Positions 44,385-56,473 are shown, counted from the stretch's first letter. The stretch is DNA of 64,000 nt from Sphagnum magellanicum (GCA_021904315.1 CM038921.1:12864146-12928145), one strand, 5' to 3'. Notes: generated from the sequence alone by a model not told the origin. Translations and numbers: made by a program.

Positions 44385-46762
44385 CACCTTTCAATTCCTA
44401 ATGCTGATGAACTCAATTGCAGCTACCAATTGTTGTTGGATGTCTGGCTTAGGGTTACCCTGTTCCAGGTTTTGAGGCAAGCTCTCACTTTTGGCTCATG
44501 TTAATACTAAAGACCTGCTCCAAATTTTGTATTGCAATTGGAGAGCAAAATCTAAAAACTTTTAACTCTCAAGGTGAAAATTCATTCAACGTGCTTCACA
44601 CACTTATGACAATGTGTTTGAATCAAGAGGTGCCTTGCTTTTTTTCTCGACTCAACCATGCCCAAAACTGGGATTGTAATGTGTATCATTTTTTTGTTGA
44701 ACACAACATCTACAAGCAAGTTCAACAATATAAGATGATCTTGAAAGACTTGAGTTTGAACCTTTTCTAAACCTTTAAAAAATTTCTAATCATGTATGGG
44801 ATCTTTTGATTTTGTCACCCTTGCTAGGGAGTCACTCAACAAGAAAACCTGGTCATTAGTTTCATAGTGTCTCCTCTACCAGTCTCTACATGATTCCATA
44901 AGTTCATTTGAAAGAAAAGCATATCCCATCATCAGTACCTTGTTCACATTTTTGCTCACCCTTTTGCATTGTCACATTTCTGATTCTTAATATGCTTGCC
45001 TCCTGAAATTTTGTGAAGTTTGGGATCAAGGAACATAGCATTTCATCATAGTCAAAACCATAAAATGTACCTTCTACATGGATTGTTTTTCTTTTTTGAA
45101 ATTGATATAAGATGTTAATCCAATGTTAATCCGAAATATTAGTGAAACCAATGACAAACATGTTGGGTTTTGCCTTTGGAAATGCCTTGTCCAAAGGAAC
45201 CCAAACCCAGCTCATCTTTGTATCAGCTGTATCCCTGAATAAATACATCTGGCTGCACATAGTGTGCCAAAGCACATCAATGCCTACTTTTGACAAGAAA
45301 CAAAACAACAATCTCAGCTGCACGAAATGACACAGTTCTCTCTGATGCTCACACTTCAAACCTCCTGCATCCTTAGAACAGGACCCTATCACACAGACCA
45401 AGGCGAAAAAAAGGAGGGAAAGGAATGGGGAATAGACGAGATAAAACCATCAGTGAGTAGTGATTGCCTATTGCAGCTCCTTGGACTGTCTCTGAAGAAG
45501 AGTTGTGTATTAGTGAAGTTTCAAATGCTGTGGCAATTTCATGCATGCTGCATTGACACAACAACCCAGTAAACCCCTTTGGAAATAACCTTGCAAGAGA
45601 CCAGTGCCAACAGGAAAAGTAGTCAAGCACCACATCACCCTCATCTCATTGCAACCAATTTCATCTTGAATGATCTGGTCAAAGTCATTTTCAACTTTTT
45701 TTGCAAGAGTCACTGACCTGCAGTCAAGAACATCTCCAGTGTCAGAATAGCCAAGGTTGCTCAACAGGATGATGGATTGCTCTCATGTCTCCCCCTGATC
45801 CACACCACACCAATATTGTTTGCATCCCTGTTGAGAGCTAAAGTCCCATGGTTTATGCCCTTTGGTTGCACCACAACAGAAAATGGTTTTGCCAAGCTCC
45901 CTCTCCCCCCATATCAGAGACTCTTGTACTTTTTTCTCCTTGTTCATCTCACTGTCTGTGCCCCAGCAACCTCACTTCGCTGCAGTGAAAAATCAAGCCT
46001 GCCTTCAGGTCCTGACATTAAGAACCTCACTTCACCTGCAGTGATGCTGCAGATGTCTGATGGTGGGAGCTCCAACACCAACCATTCCTAAGCAAGCTTG
46101 TGAAGCCAATCAAGCAATGCAATGCCTCTCTCACTGAGGGACCTATAATTCCATTCTGAGATGTAAGGTTTTTTCCTGACACAAATCTGTCACCTTGCTC
46201 ATATTTTGTGTACCTATAGAAAACTTTTCACAAAAGTATTGACTTCTTGTTTGTAACAAATGAAAATCACAACCTTAAACCCCTTTGAATAGGTAACATA
46301 ATAACTTCCTGTCTCTTGTAAACTGCAATACAAAAACCATGCTCATCAAACAATGATCACGTGCAAGCTAACTGCTTCTGTATAAAGTAACACAACAAGA
46401 GCAGCTTATTGATGGCTTCACAAAAAGGAAGAGTTAGAGAAAGATATATTAGACAAGGTACAGGACAAAAGTGGACTCAAAATAAACCTGAGTTTGAAAC
46501 AAGCTGTTCAAAAGCCTGAAACTGAAATCCTCACTGCAAACAAAGAGCTGATTTGTAAAAGTGATACAACACTTTTCACACTACCCCAGGTTATGTTACA
46601 ATTATCAAAACTCCACATTTCCTATGAATCAAAAGTTTCAATCAGTTTGCACCCTTCAGAAGGCGCCATCAAGTTGAGCTGATTGTACATGCTATGACTA
46701 TTACACTTCCTACTGTAACCTATGTATGGTACACACAAAGCCAAACAGTCCAGAAATCAAAC
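44385..46762. other. intergenic; possible unrecognised exon fragments on minus strand
   Basis: On the minus strand, 45900-45840 reads FSVVVQPKGINHGTLALN and 45740-45590 reads DFDQIIQDEIGCNEMRVMWC, followed by LTTFPVGTGLLQGYF. The composition looks like genuine protein, but I recognise no family and could not connect them by phase-consistent splicing. They may be exons of an unrecognised gene or a decayed gene copy. The rest of the stretch shows nothing. Confidence 0.25.
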
Positions 46763-48905
46763 TCAACCAACCCTAAATGAGTCAACAATCTGCTTTAAGT
46801 CTTGAGAGAACTTTTTCCACTGCCGCCCTGCACAGGATCCATCACAATAACTCACCTCAAAATGCTTATAAAACCAATGCCATTATACCTGCCCTAAACA
46901 ACATTGCTTAAACCAAATATCTCTATATCAGCATACACCTGGAGTATGGAAAACAGACTGTATTCTGTACATAAACTCTAGACACTATCATGATTCTGTT
47001 GGATGCTGCCAAAGGTTCATAGCTATGGAATTGATGACTTTGAATCAGGATATAAGGTTTTGCTTTCAATGTTTTGAGATTCACTTGGCTGGAAAATGAG
47101 ATTGTACAGAAAAAGTGTACCAAACAGGGGATTGAAATATACTATGGAAAATTGCAGTAGATACAAATCAATTCAAAGAAGAACTGTTGTGGTTTAGAAT
47201 GTCTGGCTAAAGATGTGCAGTTTACTGTTTTGAAGGTTTTGATTCAGGGTTTAGGATTCATTGTTTTAAGATTGGTTTGTCTGAGAGACCAAGATTAGAC
47301 CAAAAAGAGTGTACTAAAGGAAGATTAACCAACAGGTTGCATACCATTGGCAGAGACACTCATCAAGTAGAGTCGATTGCCAGCAGCTGTAGCTGAAATC
47401 AACATATGTGGGCCATCCAACTCAAACTGATAGTAAGTCCGGCCTCCATAAGTCTTAACATCCATGTCCTTCACCTTTCCTTCCACATTTTGGCCAGTGA
47501 TCTCAGGCCCAAATGCAGTTATCACTTTCTCTGGTGTACCAATGGCTTCAATTGTCGCATTGTCTCCAAGAGCTGTCAAAGGTGTCTTGTCAGAATTGTT
47601 GGTTTAAAACAAGGGAAAACCTTAAAACAAAAAGTGGAAGCTACAAGGACACACCATCAAGTGTTTGAAAGAAATTTGAAACAGTGAAGCCTGCCTCCCT
47701 TGAGGTTGGAGATGAATCCCTTACTGCTGGAGAATCGAAGGACAGGTGCAACAACAACACTGATGTTGCCTTCTTGTGGACTAGAAAACCGAAGATCAAT
47801 TTCCGTGCCTCCAAGATCCGCAATTGATACTGGCACCTGATTGCAATTACCATCATGGTATTGTTGATCAAGACTCACAGTAAGTCTAATGTGCACAATA
47901 CTGCCTGGTCAAATTCAAAGTTATTCTAAAAGGTGTTTCAGATTGTGTGTACATAGTTCTGGAAGCTCACCTCTTCCCAGTCTTGAGGAACTTTGAAGGT
48001 GTAAGGAGTTATAGGACTCCACCCCACTCCATGCCCACCTGACTTTGCATCTGGCCTTCTATATGTCCGGAGCCCTGCACTAGAAATCCTCAAGCCAGTG
48101 AACATTCTTCCCAAAAAAACCACAAACATCTGTATGTAGATTATTGAGGCCCGAGAAATATACAGCATTGTGCATGATTTCAATTGTCATAGCTGTACTG
48201 GTGACTGCCATCATAGTTAAGGTTTGAGCCACCACCACAAAATCAAACATGCATGATGATGAATGTGACAGGACATCTGTAGGATGCACCATTTGCAGAT
48301 ACAGCAGCGTGGCCTCAACACATAGAATGCTTCATTCCCCTTTTGGCATACAAGAAGATGTTGGAATCAGACAAATTCTATTTTCAGATGCTGGAAACTT
48401 TTGAACCAACCGCATATGGATAACACAATTCCTTTCCCTTACCGTTAACATCAGGTGCAGACAATCCAGGTATCCGACCAGCAAGTTGCGTCAACGGCAC
48501 TGCAAAAGCTTCTTCCTGCTGCTGCTCAGAACTCAAACCTAAAGCTACCAATGCAGCAGCCAAACCAAAACCGAGTCTCGACAGTACTCTTCGCCGGCTC
48601 ACAGAGCACGCTTCTTCTTTGTCTCCTCCTCTTCCTCCTCCTTCATCTACTACAACTATGTGGCCATCTTGTGAGGTCGCAACCTGCTGCTGACTGTTGG
48701 TCACAGGAAGCTGCCAACAAACCCTAGAAACCCTAGGGAGACTTCTTAACAACACACAATAAGAATAAGAAGAAGAAGACGAAGCAAGAGAAAAGGAAGA
48801 AGAATATCTTGACAAAACACAAGAAGAAGACCAAGAAGAAGAAGAAGATCTGCTGTGCGGAGTGAGAGGGACAAGAATCGCAGCAACTGCGACAACGGCA
48901 GACAT
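46763..48905 (-). CDS. PPD4-like: PsbP-domain protein 4 (PPD4-like), thylakoid lumen (323 aa, 5 exons)
   Basis: Lumenal PsbP-superfamily protein of unknown biochemical role, associated with the photosynthetic membrane in Arabidopsis (PPD4, At1g77090). Minus-strand exons: 48905-48443, 48074-47971, 47836-47725, 47572-47345, 46827-46763. All are GT-AG with consistent phase; 972 coding bases end in TGA. A Ser-rich transit peptide is followed by a twin-arginine lumen signal: SRRRVLSRLGFGLAAALVAL (RRR at 104-106) and a predicted cut after AFA at 133-135. The mature part is about 188 residues with landmarks LAGRIPGLSAPD, TYRRPDAKSGGHGVGWSPI, VPVSIADLGGTEIDLRF, VVVAPVLRF, TAFGPEITGQNVEGKV, YYQFELDGPH and ISATAAGNRLYLMSV. 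The small last exon (GRQWKKFSQDLKQIVDSFRV) completes the domain. Landmarks match PPD4 closely, so confidence in the family is high. Confidence 0.9.
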
Positions 48906-49215
48906 GGCTGAAAGCGCACACGAGTTCGAATCCCCACCTCCCGAAGCTCTTCTAGCAACAACGCCGGGTTAGCCTCAATTCTCCCTTCTCGTACAAAGGA
49001 AAAAAAAACAAGGTGCGTTATACACAATGGCCCTGCCATTAATTTAATATCAACAATTGAAATTGTATGATAAATTGGTCAAAAACTAGGGTAAATTTTT
49101 TAAAAATAAAATCTATCATCATGTTGTTGTAAAATTAAAATTTGACATGATTTTTTCTTCATTTTTTAACATTATATTAGTTATGTTTACTATTTATTCT
49201 TTACAATTTTATGTC
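48906..49215. promoter_or_regulatory. 5' flank of the PPD4-like gene
   Basis: This upstream region of the minus-strand gene changes from moderately GC-rich near the start to AT-rich beyond 49020. No clear TATA box could be chosen. Confidence 0.3.
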
Positions 49216-49218
49216 CAT

Positions 49219-49340
49219 TTGGGATTAGAGAATCCATTAGACGAAAGGTAGATCATGGAGGACAAATTGTCCTTTGGTATTGGGATTAGAGAGTCCATTA
49301 GATGAAAGGTAGATCATGGAGGACAAATTGTCCTTTGGTA
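49219..49340. repeat. 61-bp tandem duplication
   Basis: Two adjacent 61-base units (starting near 49218 and 49279, GGGATTAGAGARTCCATTAG...CAAATTGTCCTTTGGTA) differ at only two positions, so the duplication is young. The second unit runs into the LINE-like fragment. Confidence 0.85.
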
Positions 49341-49583
49341 TTCGCAGCATGTCACAAACTTGGCCAGGGCGATCGTGTTCGTAGTTTGCATGAGCTCAGC
49401 AAGAATGCTCATGTGAATGAGAAACAAGGCTAAACAAAAGTGTTCCCTAAATTTTTGTGTATTTGGACAAGCAAGGATCAGGTGCTCTTCATCCTCTACC
49501 TTCCCTAAGTTGTAGCCTTGACAAAGCCAAAAGGGATCTCTCACATCAAATGATGACATGCTCCAAAAACTTAATCTAAACAT
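49314..49583 (-). pseudogene. C-terminal fragment of a LINE-type reverse transcriptase ORF
   Basis: The 89-codon minus frame reads DPFWLCQGYNLGKVEDEEHL, ILACPNTQKFREHF and ALAKFVTCCEYQRTICPP. A C-x-x-G ... DEEHLxxxCPNTQKxR arrangement is typical of the zinc-binding C-terminal tail (zf-RVT) of plant non-LTR retrotransposons. The reverse transcriptase core is not present upstream (above 49583). It is a short, 5'-truncated remnant, as is common for LINEs. Confidence 0.5.
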
Positions 49584-49599
49584 TTAAAAAAATTTGTTA

Positions 49600-50590
49600 T
49601 CAAACCACCAAAACCAATAGGAAAATGTGACAACATGATTTTCAATTTTGTTGCGGTGGTGTGTGAAAATGGATTTGCTTCTGCCCAAAGGTTTCGAAAA
49701 ACCAAAAAATAATAATAATTACCCCTATTATACAAGGGTAGCTTCAACACATGTTTGTGAAATAGTTAATTAAATTTGAAGATTCCATGTCAAAAGTAAT
49801 TTATAATTTTTTTTTTCCTGAAATATTTCTCTAGATTGGTTGCCCATTGTCTACACGTGATATGTAAATCTTCCCTTACTTCGGACCAATGTGTTCCCAC
49901 CATGTTCCCTTTAAGTTCCAAATGGGTTCCCTTCAAGTTCCCAATTTGTTCTTTAAGTTTTCAATGTGTTCCCCAACATGTTCCTCATAGCACCTCACTT
50001 TTATCCCATATGCTTTGACAAATGTTGTCCTGCTTCTACCTATATAGGTGGGTCACATGACTTTTCACATAAATTTTCATGTGAAAGTCAAACATTATAA
50101 ACAAATCATAATTAAATTAGAAAATCTTATTAACAAGTAAATCATCAAACTTAATCGTTAAATAATTACATAGGCAATAATTTAACTACATCAATTTACA
50201 TGATTAACAATTGAAATGTCATTGAAAAATCTAGTTAATAATAACAAATGGAGGAATTCAATTTAGTTAATCAAATTATTTGTAAAGGCCCCATTTTCAT
50301 TTCCTTTTTGTCACCTCATCCTTTTATTTCATGTTATCCATAAAATGATTAGATAATGGTCCAAATTAAAAAAACCCATGATGAGATTTTCAAATTAGGC
50401 ACATCAACTTATTTTTTTCCACCCACCACCACCCACCAGTTGCCCACTAAAGCCTATGCTATGGGGGCAAGGTATATGGGCTATTGGTTATGACTAGTGC
50501 TTGTGATTATGGATATTTACATTAAGGTTATGATGGCTAGGGCTATTGGTTATTGGCTATAACCATGGTTATTGCTAGCAATTGTGGCCA
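49600..50590. other. AT-rich intergenic, GTTCCC-type short repeat
   Basis: Between 49890 and 49990 the words GTTCCC and CAAGTTCCC/TTAAGTTCC recur six to seven times, a degenerate short tandem repeat. Nothing else is recognisable. Confidence 0.4.
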
Positions 50591-50599
50591 TTATGTATT

Positions 50600-51740
50600 G
50601 GTTATTTTAGGGTTCACTTTTAGGTTTTAAGGTTGGGTTTTGTAAGATTTAATTTTTAGTGTTTAAGGGTTGAACTTTCATAGGTTAAGTATTAGGGTTT
50701 AAATTTTTAAGGTTTAAGTTTAGGTTTTTTAGGATTTTATTTGAGGGTTAAATTTTTTGGGTTTTGTAGTTATGGTTTAAGTTTGGGCCTTTAAGGTTTG
50801 GCTATAGGGTTTAAGAGTTGATATTTTAAGGTTTAAAGTTTAGGATTTGATTTTTTATGGTTTAATTTTCAATGTTGATGTTTAGGCATTTTAAGGGCTG
50901 ATTTACAGTTAGAAGGGTTAGTTTTAAGGTTAGAGGTTTGAGAGTATAGTTTGATTTTTCAAATTTAAGGTTATTGTTTAAGGTGTTAAGGTTAAAGTGA
51001 TGGTTTGTAACTTTGTGTTAAATATTGGATTTAAAACATCAAGATTTATAATTAAAATTAAAAAACATAACCATGGAGTAATGTTAGTGATGTAAACAAT
51101 ATTAAAAATGTTTTAGATTCATGTGTAAGGTGTATATAAAATGATTAAGTTGAAAATCAGTCCAAAGGGGTGGGTTTAGATGTAAGGTAGGTTAGAACTA
51201 GCATGTAAACTAAGATTCCCACTTGGACTATATGAGGAAAAAATCTTCTTTTTTCTTTCCTTTTGTTTTCATTTCAAGCCTTAAGATTTTAGGGTTTTTA
51301 AATCTGTGTTTTAGTTTTTGAAGTTTGATATTTAGGGTTTAAACTTAAGATCAATGTTTTCATTATTAATAGGATTTAGGGTTAGAGATAAGGCTTTTAT
51401 GTTTGATTTTTAAAATTAAGGAATAGGGTTTAATATTAGGGGTTAGTTTAAGACTTTTAAGTATGATATTTAAAGTTTTAAAGTAGGGTTGATGGTGTTA
51501 GTGGTTAAGGTTAGGGTTTTCAAGTTTGAATTTTTAGGTTTGAGTTGGATTTTTGGAGTTCAAGGATATGGTGTAAGGTTTTGGGGTTAGAGTTAAAAGT
51601 TTCAAGTTTGATTTTAAGGTCTTATGTTAGGGGTTGGGGTTCACATTTTTAGGTTTGATTTTTAAGGTTAGGATTTAAGGTTTAAGTTTAATTATTTAAA
51701 AGTCTATTTAGGGTTAGGTTTCAAGTTTGATTTTTTGTCT
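50600..51740 (+). repeat. about 1.1-kb eroded telomere-like (TTTAGGG-variant) tract
   Basis: Variants of GGTTTAAGG, AGGGTTTA, TTAGGTTTT, TAGGGTTTAA and AAGGTTAG dominate the plus strand at 50600-51000 and 51260-51740, with little of the C-rich counterpart. The G and T bias on one strand and the 7-10 base spacing are what a mutated array of telomere-type repeats would leave. A simple pyrimidine/purine-skewed minisatellite is the alternative. Confidence 0.55.
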
Positions 51741-52520
51741 TGTTGATATAATAGTTGAAGTTTTAGTTATATCAAATAGGTCGTTAAAGTTCATGCTTGA
51801 ACATTATTTTTTCAATTTCATCTTTTACATGAAACACAAGAATGCCATTATGTATGATGCTTTCATCTGAAATTAATCAAAATTTGAATTATGTGATGAT
51901 GCATTGTGGGTGTAATAACACTAATTGGAACCACAAGTGTAACACATGCTTAGTTTTCCACGTTTAGAAATGATAATTTAATTTGGTGTTGAAAGTATAA
52001 GATTTTTTTAATATAATAAAGTTCATATTATATCATTGGAACGTATGAATTAATTTGAAAAATATCCAACATGAATAATTTTTTTTCAAAAACACTCATT
52101 CAACATTGTAATGTGTGCATTTAACATTAAAAGGATTTATAAATAGGCTTCAAAACTTTTGAAAATTACATATATCTTGAAATCTTTTACATAAACTTCA
52201 ACATAATAATATAATTTTTTTTTTATAGTCCTTTAAGTAGGCAGGTGTGGCTCATGTTATCCCATTTGTACCTTTGTTCATTGCATCATGCATTAATCAT
52301 GCATTTGCAAATGAAATTTGATGGTTTACACATGAGGAAAGGGTTACCTTGGGTATGCATTTACATGGGTTTTAAAGGTGTATTGGGTTCATTAATGGCA
52401 TTTTGGTTGAAATCCATAAGCCTTGGTGGAATGAGTCATATTGTACATAATTTAATGAATGAAAAAATATTTATGCAATGAACAACATGGTCATTTTGAA
52501 TCATCATGGGTTTGTCCATT
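51741..52520. other. AT-rich intergenic; 78-codon frame before the Harbinger fragment
   Basis: The frame at 52245-52481 (plus) ends 45 bases before the recognisable transposase piece and might be upstream transposase sequence in decayed form, but no motif is clear. Confidence 0.3.
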
Positions 52521-52526
52521 TACATA

Positions 52527-52960
52527 GACATTGGCTACCTTAGCTCCTACTACCATTTGAACATTCTACAACATTCAAGTGTTTATAGAGACTAGAGTTA
52601 TTACTTTGTCCATGGGGATGAATATTTTGAGTACCTTTTGAAAAATTTAGGTTATATGGGTGAAGAGATGTTTATTAGGTGCAAGATAGGGCAATGGGAA
52701 TTGGCACTAAATGTTAATCATGTTATAATGCAAGCTTACAAGATTGTTTTAGGGTGTGAGCAAAGTGCAACTTAAGTGGGTTGAAGAGAAAGTGAAAGCA
52801 TTTCATGATGATTTTTGATTCAACAAAACCAAAAGATTCAAATGTTTTTTGGAATTGTAATTAATTTCTTGCATAACAAATGCATTGATTTCACATATGA
52901 GATCATTGGTGATGAAAATGTTAAGTTAGTTACACATAATTGGGTTGGGGATTTTTAGTT
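52527..52960 (+). pseudogene. PIF/Harbinger DDE transposase fragment (HARBI1-like)
   Basis: The plus-strand translation with stops and a frameshift reads DIGYLSSYYHLNILQHSSVY, YFVHGDEYFEYLLKNLGYMG, EEMF, then after a shift KVQLKWVEEKVKAF and finally INFLHNKCIDFTYEIIGDEN. This is the order of the DDE_Tnp_4 domain: DIGYPGSxHDxNxLRxS, YLLGDPGYMG, then the VQVEWGIGGLKRKW helix and a C-terminal NFLHR segment. The conserved GDPGY is KNLGY here, so a catalytic Asp is lost. No terminal repeats were located. A related active element would explain the Tourist-like MITEs at 37.2 and 44.0 kb. Confidence 0.65.
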
Positions 52961-55700
52961 ACAAGTTCAAAATTGTTTTAAACTCATCCTTTGTGATGAC
53001 ACTTAACTTTTTAGCAGTTTTCAAGTTATGAACCTTATTCAACCTTGATAGGTGTTTTAGATCTTGGGGGTTGTGGAAAAACAAGATGTCATTGTTTCCA
53101 TGTTTTTAGATTAGCTTTACAATATTTTTGCCTTGGTCATCGACTTATCATTTACAAATGACCTAGAGTTTAAATAAGCATTAGAGTTAGATATAAGAGC
53201 TATAGGTTCATGAAAGTTAGATGATGGGGTTGATGGTTTAAATATAAGTGCCCCATCTATCAAACTTTCATATATCTTTAAGACATTCCTTGTTGCATGC
53301 TCATTTGTGATTTTTAAGTGTTCTAACATTTAATCACATTGTAATGTTGTCGTTTTCGAACCATCTTCATTGCTATTTCTTGTTTTTAACTTTTTCAAGG
53401 TGCTGTGTGGGTGATCCTCTAAAGTTTCTTCCGCAAAAGTTGAATTAGCATAAGCCACTTGGTAATTGATGTTAAATTTGTGTTCACATAGCTACACAAA
53501 TGAGTTGAACCACCTATTTTTTATTCATGTTGTAATTCACAAAATGTAAATGATAAGAAGTTGCCATGGTGTTAAGGTGGAGAGATTTCACAATTTGTTT
53601 AGGTATCTTGTCTTTTTGAAGAATTTTGGTTTTATGCAATGCAACCTAATATTTGGATTATTGAACTTCTTGCACATTTGTTTCCAATTTCGTGCTTGCC
53701 CAAAATTTTGCCATCCTTGGAAACATATGCACAAAACAAAAAGACCATTCATAATAAAACTAAAATAGTCACTGAAAATTAGTGTTTTGGAATAAATCAT
53801 TAGATTTTAATCACAAGAAAAAATCACTGAAAAAGTAGTCACAACTACAAAGGGGTTGTTAGAAATTAGTCATTGGAATGTCACATGTTGTCGTCATTAG
53901 GAAATTGTTAAAATTCAACCACTAAAAAGTTTGCATGAATTTAGTCACAATTTATATAATTAATGTGTCTTTTTTATTTGTGATGTTTTGATATGAAGTA
54001 CATATGATTTACAGTTTAACTAAATCAATGCAATTATTGTGATTTAATTTTGGATAAAGTTATGCGATTTTAATGTAAACTATGGTCAATGGGTTTTAAG
54101 GTTGAAGGTTGCTGAAATTTGTGTTATCTTGGAAATGATTTTTCCATTTTCTTCAAGGATCGATTAAGAACGTTTTCAAGTATTAAGCAAGCCATGAGAT
54201 GGTTAGGGTTTGCAACATCTCATAAATTTTTTGAACAAACATAGAAAGTGATTATGTAAACATTGAAAATGACCACAATGAGATGAAGAATGTTTGCCAA
54301 GTAGTTAGTTTTTTAGAACAACAATTGTAAAAAACTTCTTCCTCTTCATAGATATTGGAGATGATGGGTTTATAGATGATGGGTCTTTGCAGCTAGAATT
54401 AAACTTCAATTGAAAAAAAAAAACATATTTGTTGTTAGATTTTTGGTGGCCTTGCTTTAGATCGTGTTTTGTGCTATTAAATATATTTTGATCAACATTC
54501 TCTAGCTCTTGTGCTCTCTCCAAGATGGAGTTGAACTTGTGAATTTCCAAGCTTTTGTTTTCACCCCACCTTCATACCCTTGGAAACTTGCATTTCTCTC
54601 ATTGCTTTCATGTTTCTTGGACATTTTCCTCTATGCACTTCGCAAAAGAGAATGTTAAATTATCAAAAATACTAATTTTACACCTTGTTGGGGCCTTTTA
54701 TTTTTTGGGTGCCAACTTTGGAGTTATGATTTATGAATTAACCAAACATTGGCTCCCAATGTCATGTTTGTTCAACTTTACAAATAATTTTAATAAAAAC
54801 CAACACATCATCAATATGTTAAATAAACAAATAGATCCTTCACATCCTTTTGCAATAAAAAAAATGCTAACTAAATAAATGTTTTATTTTACTAGTATAA
54901 TGGTCAACTTTGAGAGATCACTCTTTATATGTTTATTGAAATGTGTCATGACGTTCAGTGTCATAAGGGTGTAAATCCATAGTAAACTCTAATGAACAAA
55001 AAAACTCTATTAAACAAAAATATTAAAACCAGTTAAAGGTAGAAACTAATCAACCAAAAAGAGATGTACACACATATATATGCAATGCACAAGAAGAGGT
55101 TGAGATGAAATTCTTATGTATTTAAATTGAAAAGAAAGAAAAAAAATGTAATGTATGTAAACGGTGGCTATGTAATAACCGTTGTGAACATCTAAAAATT
55201 TAGTATGATTATGAAGGAAACTCTCCCTGACAAAGAAATTTTAAAAAACTTGACAAGAGAAGGGAAGAATTTGACCTTTTACATAGTTGTTAACAAAGCT
55301 GAAACCCTAAACAAGCCATAACCCTAAAACACCTAATAACGTATAATAACTTAAAAATGTACATTAATTCTAAAAGTATGATTGGCATGCCCGTAATCGG
55401 TCATCATGTATAAGGCCATGCATACAAGCATGACAAATGCTTGAAATATAAAAAATATTTTCTTTTGATATACTATAAAATAATAAAATATTAATGTTTA
55501 AAAAAATACATGTAAATTATAAGCACCACACACACATATATATATTCAACAACAAATTGTCAAATAATTAAAGTTATGCCAAAATCATTCAGGTACTACT
55601 ATATATATATATATAATGAATTAGCTTTAACCCTATAATTATTTTTGTAAGCCTTATGCAAAAATAAAATAAAATGGAAGTGACCTCCCCAGGAATGAAG
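52961..55700. other. AT-rich intergenic, nothing recognised
   Basis: Small frames at 53117-53329, 53550-53800 and 54305-54878 have no family signature. (TA)n runs occur at 55540-55547 and 55598-55614. A few AAACCCTAA-like words appear near 55300-55325. Confidence 0.45.
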
Positions 55701-55735
55701 TTATATAAGCCAGCTTTGGAGCTATGCATGCTGTG

Positions 55736-55760
55736 ACGCGTGAAAGCAAACGCGTGAAAG
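55736..55760 (+). promoter_or_regulatory. paired ACGCGTGAAAG elements
   Basis: ACGCGTGAAAG occurs twice with 3 bases between copies. The ACGCGT core matches the CGCG element bound by calmodulin-binding CAMTA factors. They lie about 0.7 kb upstream of the small heat-shock gene start; the functional link is inferred. Confidence 0.35.
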
Positions 55761-55851
55761 GCGTTATCGTACGCCATACTTGCCCCCATAACATAACATG
55801 AACATGACGGGAGAATACATTTCCGAACGCATTTCCTCTTGTTCCTCTGCA

Positions 55852-55946
55852 ACGTGGCTGCTGCATGTATGGATAGATCACTCCATTGCGCAAAAACAAC
55901 AAGCCTCCTTTCCTTTGTTTGCTTCCCACTCTCCCAGTTACGTGGC
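55852..55946 (+). promoter_or_regulatory. two ACGTGGC (ABRE/G-box-like) motifs
   Basis: ACGTGGC at 55852-55858 and 55940-55946 fits the core of abscisic-acid response elements bound by bZIP factors. No canonical heat-shock element (alternating GAA/TTC at 2-base spacing) was found by eye in this flank. Confidence 0.35.
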
Positions 55947-56100
55947 CGTCCGGCAGCTTGTGCTACGAGTCGCTAACTTGTGAAGGAAAATGGAAACGTC
56001 GAGATCGGGGTGCGGATGGTGATGGAAATTAAACCGGCCGGTCGATGGATAAATTTGTCGTCGTCTAGTATATGACGATGTATGTATATGACGAGTGTTG

Positions 56101-56127
56101 TTTTTGTTGTTGTTGTTGTTGTTGTTT
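56101..56127 (+). repeat. (TTG)n microsatellite
   Basis: About eight TTG/GTT units in the upstream region of the small heat-shock gene. Confidence 0.85.
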
Positions 56128-56220
56128 TTGCAGCGGTTGATCGGTTTGAGAATCCGTCGATGACGTAATTTCTGTTGTCATGATTTTCAGCTGCCGATTT
56201 CCTTAATTGGCATTTTCACC

Positions 56221-56229
56221 GTATAAATT
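56221..56229 (+). promoter_or_regulatory. TATA-like element for the small heat-shock gene
   Basis: GTATAAATTA lies about 250 bases before the start codon and would give a transcript start near 56250. A second TATATAAGC lies near 55702. A small 5' UTR intron is possible (GTAAGT near 56402 to ACAG at 56457). Confidence 0.35.
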
Positions 56230-56473
56230 AGCATTTGCTGGTTGTTGCTGCGGAGGTTTTTTCAACCGGCTTCAGTGTTGGTAGATTTGTAACAAGTCTT
56301 GGTGCAATTCTTGTTTGGTTTTTTGCTCTGTTGATCTAGATCAAATTGCATGCAGACGTTCTTGATTGATTGAGAGCGGATCGATTTCCATTTGCTTTTT
56401 TGTAAGTTGTGATCTTGTTTTCGGAGCTGCTTTTCTGTGTACGATTGTCGATTACAGGTAGCCAAAAAGGATC

